From NCBI RefSeq assembly GCF_004801405.1, contig NZ_SSOB01000062.1, forward strand, positions 1 through 45,421: 45,421 nt of DNA, in the 5' to 3' direction. The notes under the pieces were generated by a model. The model was not told the origin of the DNA and ran no database searches. It was given only the letters and a program-made list of their open reading frames with translations. Positions 41,608 to 45,421 of the stretch are shown here, in pieces. How positions within the stretch are numbered: position 1 is the first letter of the stretch; every line of letters begins with the position of its first letter. This stretch comes from Cohnella fermenti. GTDB taxonomy: Bacteria; Bacillota; Bacilli; Paenibacillales; Paenibacillaceae. The translations under genes and the position numbers were made by a program.

Positions 41608-41778
41608 ATGTGGTTTTTCACATTCGCAGGCTTTAATTCGGAAGAATCGAGGCGTTTTATATGATTTTTCGCATACATACGGATCGTTCGAGGCAGAACG
41701 GCCCCTATGAATGTGATTTTTCGCATAAAATCGTTCAATCCCCCCGTTATCGCGCCGCTCCAATATGAATTTTCACAT
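41608..41778. repeat. Palindrome array B: ATGTGATTTTTCACAT type, period 51-52 bp
   Basis: Four 16-bp units start at 41608, 41659, 41711 and 41763 (spacings 51, 52, 52). Cores are ATGTGGTTTTTCACAT, ATATGATTTTTCGCAT, ATGTGATTTTTCGCAT and ATATGAATTTTCACAT. Unit order, lead-in (CGATTTTAT), and parts of each spacer (ATCGAGGCGTTTTAT before unit 2, AATCG after unit 3) match array A, so the two arrays are diverged copies of one element. The array lies between the terminator of the cadherin-like gene and the nuo promoter, 180 bp upstream of the latter. Confidence 0.9.
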
Positions 41779-41826
41779 AAAACCCGGTAGTCATCGGCTT
41801 TAACGTCACCACCGGCTTCACATGGA

Positions 41827-41870
41827 GAAAAACCGCTTGTCAACCAGGAGAATCCCGGTATGACAAGCGG
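41827..41870 (-). terminator. Terminator of the cadherin-like protein gene
   Basis: On the minus strand CCGCTTGTCA and TGACAAGCGG form a perfect 10-bp stem with further inner pairing, followed by TTTTTC, 12 bp past the stop codon. Confidence 0.9.
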
Positions 41871-41882
41871 CTGCTCAAATCG

Positions 41883-44800
41883 TTAGGCAGTAGCGCTGAA
41901 ATTCAGCGTAATGTAGTATTCCTCAAGAGGACTATACGCATAAGAGAATTGGACCTTTAGGGTAATGGAGTCGCCGCTCCCGAACGAGCTGAGGTCCAGC
42001 GTGTACGTACCGCCCGATTCGTCGGTAATTACATTCGAATCGCTTGCGTCGACAAGAGTGGCATAGACCGTATAATAGCTGACGTCCGTTGCATTAAGAC
42101 TAAGATGGTATTCACCCTGTACGTTGGACGGATCGAGCGTAGCTGTCCAGGAACGGGTACCCGGATCGTACGACGACAGTTGAATGCCTTCACCTTGACC
42201 GAATTGCGGACTCACCAGTTGATACATCTTATAGAAAAACGTAATGAACGGAGACATGTATCTTCCGGCTGCATCGGACATGTACAAAGTGTACCTGTTA
42301 ATGTTGCGATCAAGCTGGAGCGAATATGAGTTCTCGCTGGCAGGAGTTACCGTCTGATAGTCAAAATCGTCATACAGTTCTTCCAAGTACACCCGGCCCG
42401 TGTCGAAGTTCGTTGCTGTGAGAACGATGGTATCGTCCGTTGCGTCCGGCAGTGCTCTCCAATACATATACGTGTTGGTGTCAATGTCCGACGAATCCGG
42501 TCCCTCGTCTGTGCTGTAGCTGGCCACCAGATCGGGAACGGTGCTGCCGACGATGGCATACAGATAATACTCTTCCGTGTACTCGCTTGGTGCGGTTACG
42601 TACAGAATATACTCGTTGTATCCGGGCTGCAGTCCCAGCGTGTAGCTGCCATCTTGGTTCGCATCCAGATAACCGGCTGTCTCCGAAGCGAGCGATACCG
42701 TGTAGCCTTCTTCCAGGTCCAATGCGAAGGTCAAGGAAGTCGTATCCGAACTAAGCTCGGAATAGTAGGCTCCGTTCCAGGACTGTGCCCACGAAGCGAT
42801 CAATTCGTCATCCCCCGTCAACGACCACGACGAGATTCCGTCCGGAAGCCCGTTATAGGGCTCCTCGGACTGCGAATAGGAGAAGTTGACGTAGATCGGA
42901 TAAACGTATTGATTGCCTTGCGAATCCTGAGTTACCAGATTGAAAATTTGTTGAATATTTTCGCTCATCGGCTCGGAGTCTAGAGTCAGCACATAGCTGT
43001 CGATGCCCTCTGCAACAAGCTTGCCATTGTTATCGTACAGCTTGGAGGTCGAACCGCTGCTCAGGTTAAATGTCAACGTTGCTTGATCCGTACCCTGAGG
43101 CACATTGTAGAAGTACCAAGATTCTCCCCAATAATAGCTCGTTCCGTAGCTGCCGCTAGCAACTTGACCGTTTCCATAGCTTAGAGTCAGATCAGTTGCC
43201 TCCACATTGGCGAACCACTGGCCTTTACGGATAAGGTGGAACGTATACGTAGCCGAATGCGCGCCATCCGAGACGGTGACCGTATATTGATTGTCTCCGA
43301 CAGGCACCTCGCCTTCCGCAGCGAAGTTGTATGGCTCCCCGGGCAGGCTCCCATTGACCGACACTTCATAGCCGTCCCACGGGTACATCAGATTGACGTT
43401 CGATGCGGATGAACCATCTATCCACACATCGAAGAAATTAGCTCCCACTTGATAAGGATATGTTCCGGTGTAGGATCCTTCGTCTCCATAGCGAAGCGTC
43501 AAATAAGCGTACTGCTGTTGAAGACTCATTTGATACGATACGGAATGCCCGCTCGAATCTTTTACCACGACGTAGAAAGTTACATAATACGCATCAAGCG
43601 GAATCCGGTAGGTTCCATCTCCTGCAGCCTCCGCCGCAAGAAGCTCTCCATTCCCGCTCTCGTACAGCACCTCGACCGTCGATTGCTCGTCTTCGAGCTG
43701 AGGAGCAAATGTCAGTTCATCCGCCGCATATGCCGCAATCCATCCGGTCCAATTCAGCGGATACCCTTGTTCATTGACGAACGAAACGTCAATTGTTCCT
43801 TCGTTCGTCGTGTACGAAGCCTGAATTCCGCTTAAGCTCAGACTTTCCGGAATGCCAAGGCCGACATACACCTGAAGCTCGACCGTCCGGATCACATTCC
43901 CGGTGATCGGATTCAGCAGCTCGAACTCAATCGTGTTCCACTCGGCTTCGAGTGGAACGAGATAGGCGCTTCCCGGACGCTCAACCTGAACTCCGTTGGC
44001 AAACACGTTTAAGTAAGTGTTGTCGCTATCTCCGAAGGACGACTCTGCATTTACCGCAAGGTAGTCGCCGGCGACGGTGTATGCAATTGCGGTATAGACA
44101 TCCTCCGACACCTTGGCCGGCCCTGCAACAGTTCCCTGGCCGTCTAACATGAGGTTATTGAACTCAATACTCGGTGGGCCGATGTAGATGGTCAAGTACA
44201 CATCGACATAATAACCGTCCGAGAGCTCGTAGTAGACATAGGCCTCATTAGTCCCTACATGAAGTTCCTCGCTTGTGAAGATAGTTGGCTCCCCGTCCAG
44301 AATATCCAATTCATAATTCAATTCTGCCGATTCAACAAGGGAAGTGTCGAAGTCCAGATCGATCTCCAATTCGGCTGGCAACGACTCCAAGTACAAGGAA
44401 TAATACTTCTCCTCATAATACCCGCCCGAGTAGCTATTGCTTAGAGCCCAACTCTGCACAATTCCGTCCGCCTTCGTCGTCCATCCAAGAACTCCTGTAG
44501 GCAATTTGGAGACAGCGATCGTGTAAACGGTCGGTTCTCCTCCGCTCTGCGCCGCAACCTCGATCTGGATTACGGTGTCCCCTTCCGCGTTAAGAGGAAC
44601 CTCGTTGCCCTGAACAGTATCGCCGCCTGCGAACATGCTCACACTTGCAGTCGCTGCCGCCGCATAAATGACGGTTACGGATTCCTCATTGCTCGGGACG
44701 TGTAGCACATATTCCGTGATGGATGGGCTGAACGCCGGGCTCAGAGTATAACCATCGACACTTAGCTCGTGCAAAGTCGAATCCTGGTCCGCCGCTTGCC

Positions 44801-45421
44801 TCGTTACCGTAATTCGATAAGTTGCTTGAGTAGTTCCGTTAGCAGCCGTGACCAAGATCTCGACTACATTATCGTCGCCAACGTGGAATCCTGACGCTCC
44901 CGATACATAGACGGATGCAGAGGGGTCCTCCTTAATCCCGAGAACCTCGAGCCCACTCGTTGTGTACGGCACCGTGAGGTAATATTGATTCTCATCGGTA
45001 TCGAACCCTTCCAGGCTGACCCCATTAATCTGAATATCGCTCAATGCCGTGTTGCTGGACAGAGTAATTTGAATGCTCACTGTGACCGTATCCGAATAAT
45101 CAATTCCGTCGAATACTCGGAATGTGAAGCTATCCCAGCCAGAGATTCCATCAGCCGCCGTGTATAAATAAGAAGCTGCTTCTCCCTGTATCGGAACCAG
45201 AGTTCCACTTCCCGGTTCTTCAACGATCTCATAGGCGAGCTCGTCACCGTCCTCGTCCGAAGCCGTCAAGTTGATGATGATGCTCTCGCCCTCAACCGCA
45301 TTCACTTCAGCCCCAACCGCTACCGGTGCGTTGTTGGCCGGCGGCGCAATCTGAATGCTCACCGTCGCCTCGTTCGAATAGTCCGTTCCATCGAACGCCG
45401 TGAACGTGAAGCTATCCGTTC
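41883..45421 (-). CDS. Giant cadherin/Ig-repeat surface protein, 3' part (5' end outside window)
   Basis: The frame is open from the stop at 41883 to the right edge, so at least 1179 residues are seen and the start is missing; a GTG at 45362 is an internal codon. Reading from the edge: DSFTFTAFDGTDYSNEATVS, the end of one Ig/cadherin module; a complete module of the same kind (NNAPVAVGAEVNAVEGES to FRVFDGIDYSDTVTVSIQ); two cadherin-like beta-sandwich domains (ALSDIQINGVSLEGF... and STLHELSVDGYTLSPAF...YTIAVSK); then several long beta-rich modules with Tyr- and Trp-containing repeats (GVLGWTTKADGIVQSWA resembles PDGISSWSLTGDDELIASWA). I see no cysteine, no SLH, LPxTG or other anchor at the C-terminus, which ends EEYYITLNFSATA. 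It is very acidic. Probably an exported adhesin or matrix protein; its export signal and any anchor must lie upstream. Confidence 0.8.
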   Translation of the reverse strand, partial: TDSFTFTAFDGTDYSNEATVSIQIAPPANNAPVAVGAEVNAVEGESIIINLTASDEDGDELAYEIVEEPGSGTLVPIQGEAASYLYTAADGISGWDSFTFRVFDGIDYSDTVTVSIQITLSSNTALSDIQINGVSLEGFDTDENQYYLTVPYTTSGLEVLGIKEDPSASVYVSGASGFHVGDDNVVEILVTAANGTTQATYRITVTRQAADQDSTLHELSVDGYTLSPAFSPSITEYVLHVPSNEESVTVIYAAAATASVSMFAGGDTVQGNEVPLNAEGDTVIQIEVAAQSGGEPTVYTIAVSKLPTGVLGWTTKADGIVQSWALSNSYSGGYYEEKYYSLYLESLPAELEIDLDFDTSLVESAELNYELDILDGEPTIFTSEELHVGTNEAYVYYELSDGYYVDVYLTIYIGPPSIEFNNLMLDGQGTVAGPAKVSEDVYTAIAYTVAGDYLAVNAESSFGDSDNTYLNVFANGVQVERPGSAYLVPLEAEWNTIEFELLNPITGNVIRTVELQVYVGLGIPESLSLSGIQASYTTNEGTIDVSFVNEQGYPLNWTGWIAAYAADELTFAPQLEDEQSTVEVLYESGNGELLAAEAAGDGTYRIPLDAYYVTFYVVVKDSSGHSVSYQMSLQQQYAYLTLRYGDEGSYTGTYPYQVGANFFDVWIDGSSASNVNLMYPWDGYEVSVNGSLPGEPYNFAAEGEVPVGDNQYTVTVSDGAHSATYTFHLIRKGQWFANVEATDLTLSYGNGQVASGSYGTSYYWGESWYFYNVPQGTDQATLTFNLSSGSTSKLYDNNGKLVAEGIDSYVLTLDSEPMSENIQQIFNLVTQDSQGNQYVYPIYVNFSYSQSEEPYNGLPDGISSWSLTGDDELIASWAQSWNGAYYSELSSDTTSLTFALDLEEGYTVSLASETAGYLDANQDGSYTLGLQPGYNEYILYVTAPSEYTEEYYLYAIVGSTVPDLVASYSTDEGPDSSDIDTNTYMYWRALPDATDDTIVLTATNFDTGRVYLEELYDDFDYQTVTPASENSYSLQLDRNINRYTLYMSDAAGRYMSPFITFFYKMYQLVSPQFGQGEGIQLSSYDPGTRSWTATLDPSNVQGEYHLSLNATDVSYYTVYATLVDASDSNVITDESGGTYTLDLSSFGSGDSITLKVQFSYAYSPLEEYYITLNFSATA

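Noticed and set aside
41310..41843. Minus-strand frames through array B with the same YAKNHI peptides
   Set aside because: Two of three intervals are 52 bp, so the motif moves between frames, and the frame overlaps the nuo promoter.

Overview
The window reads as chromosome of a spore-forming, flagellated, S-layer-bearing Gram-positive of the Paenibacillaceae (Paenibacillus, Cohnella or a close relative). The grounds are the SpoIIID, SpoIIQ and SpoIID sporulation proteins, the flhO-flhP pair beside mbl, the Bacillus-like order ywzB-murA-spoIID-spoIIQ-spoIIID-mbl-flhO-flhP-fabZ, an 11-gene complex I operon lacking nuoE, nuoF and nuoG, the SLH proteins beside csaB, and a fairly high GC content. 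Genus and species are inference. Almost every gene lies on the minus strand, so transcription runs from high to low coordinates; the only genes on the plus strand are a two-gene toxin-antitoxin module.

Region by region, in order of transcription. 45421-41883: the 3' part of a very large cadherin/Ig-repeat surface protein. 41428-30945: a complete nuoABCDHIJKLMN operon with a sigma-A promoter and a strong terminator. 30505-27875: an exported subtilase with three SLH repeats. 27786-22500: ywzB, murA, then a plus-strand AbrB/PIN module (24846-25536), then spoIID and spoIIQ, the latter with a good SigF-type promoter. 21819-20665: an HD-GYP-like protein whose HD dyad reads FD. 20448-14013: spoIIID (SigE-type promoter), mbl, flhO, flhP, a small EpuA-family membrane protein, a CDP-alcohol phosphatidyltransferase, fabZ and pgcA. 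13843-405: an S-layer island, with a DUF5693 membrane protein, csaB, tagA, tagO, a 1247-residue SLH protein and the putative S-layer protein. 257-1: the start of an IS630-like transposase, cut by the window edge.

The genes work together mainly on the cell envelope: lipid and phospholipid synthesis (fabZ, pgs-like), sugar phosphate supply (pgcA), peptidoglycan (murA, mbl), the secondary cell wall polymer (tagO, tagA), its pyruvylation (csaB), and three proteins that could bind the pyruvylated polymer through SLH domains (S-layer protein, 1247-residue protein, subtilase).

The most unusual signal is in the intergenic DNA. Three regions hold arrays of four (in one case five) short palindromes repeated every 51-52 bp. 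Two arrays (22210-22379 and 41608-41778) share one palindrome and recognisably related spacers; the third (11044-11274) has a quite different palindrome with a compensatory base pair change but the same 51-bp period. A single unit of the first type lies beside the toxin-antitoxin module. I know of no described element with this layout. Other points of note are a pair of in-frame starts with two ribosome binding sites on the S-layer gene, an octamer tract of about 20 copies, a 160-residue low-complexity extension on NuoC, and an apparently complete LytM metal site in SpoIIQ.
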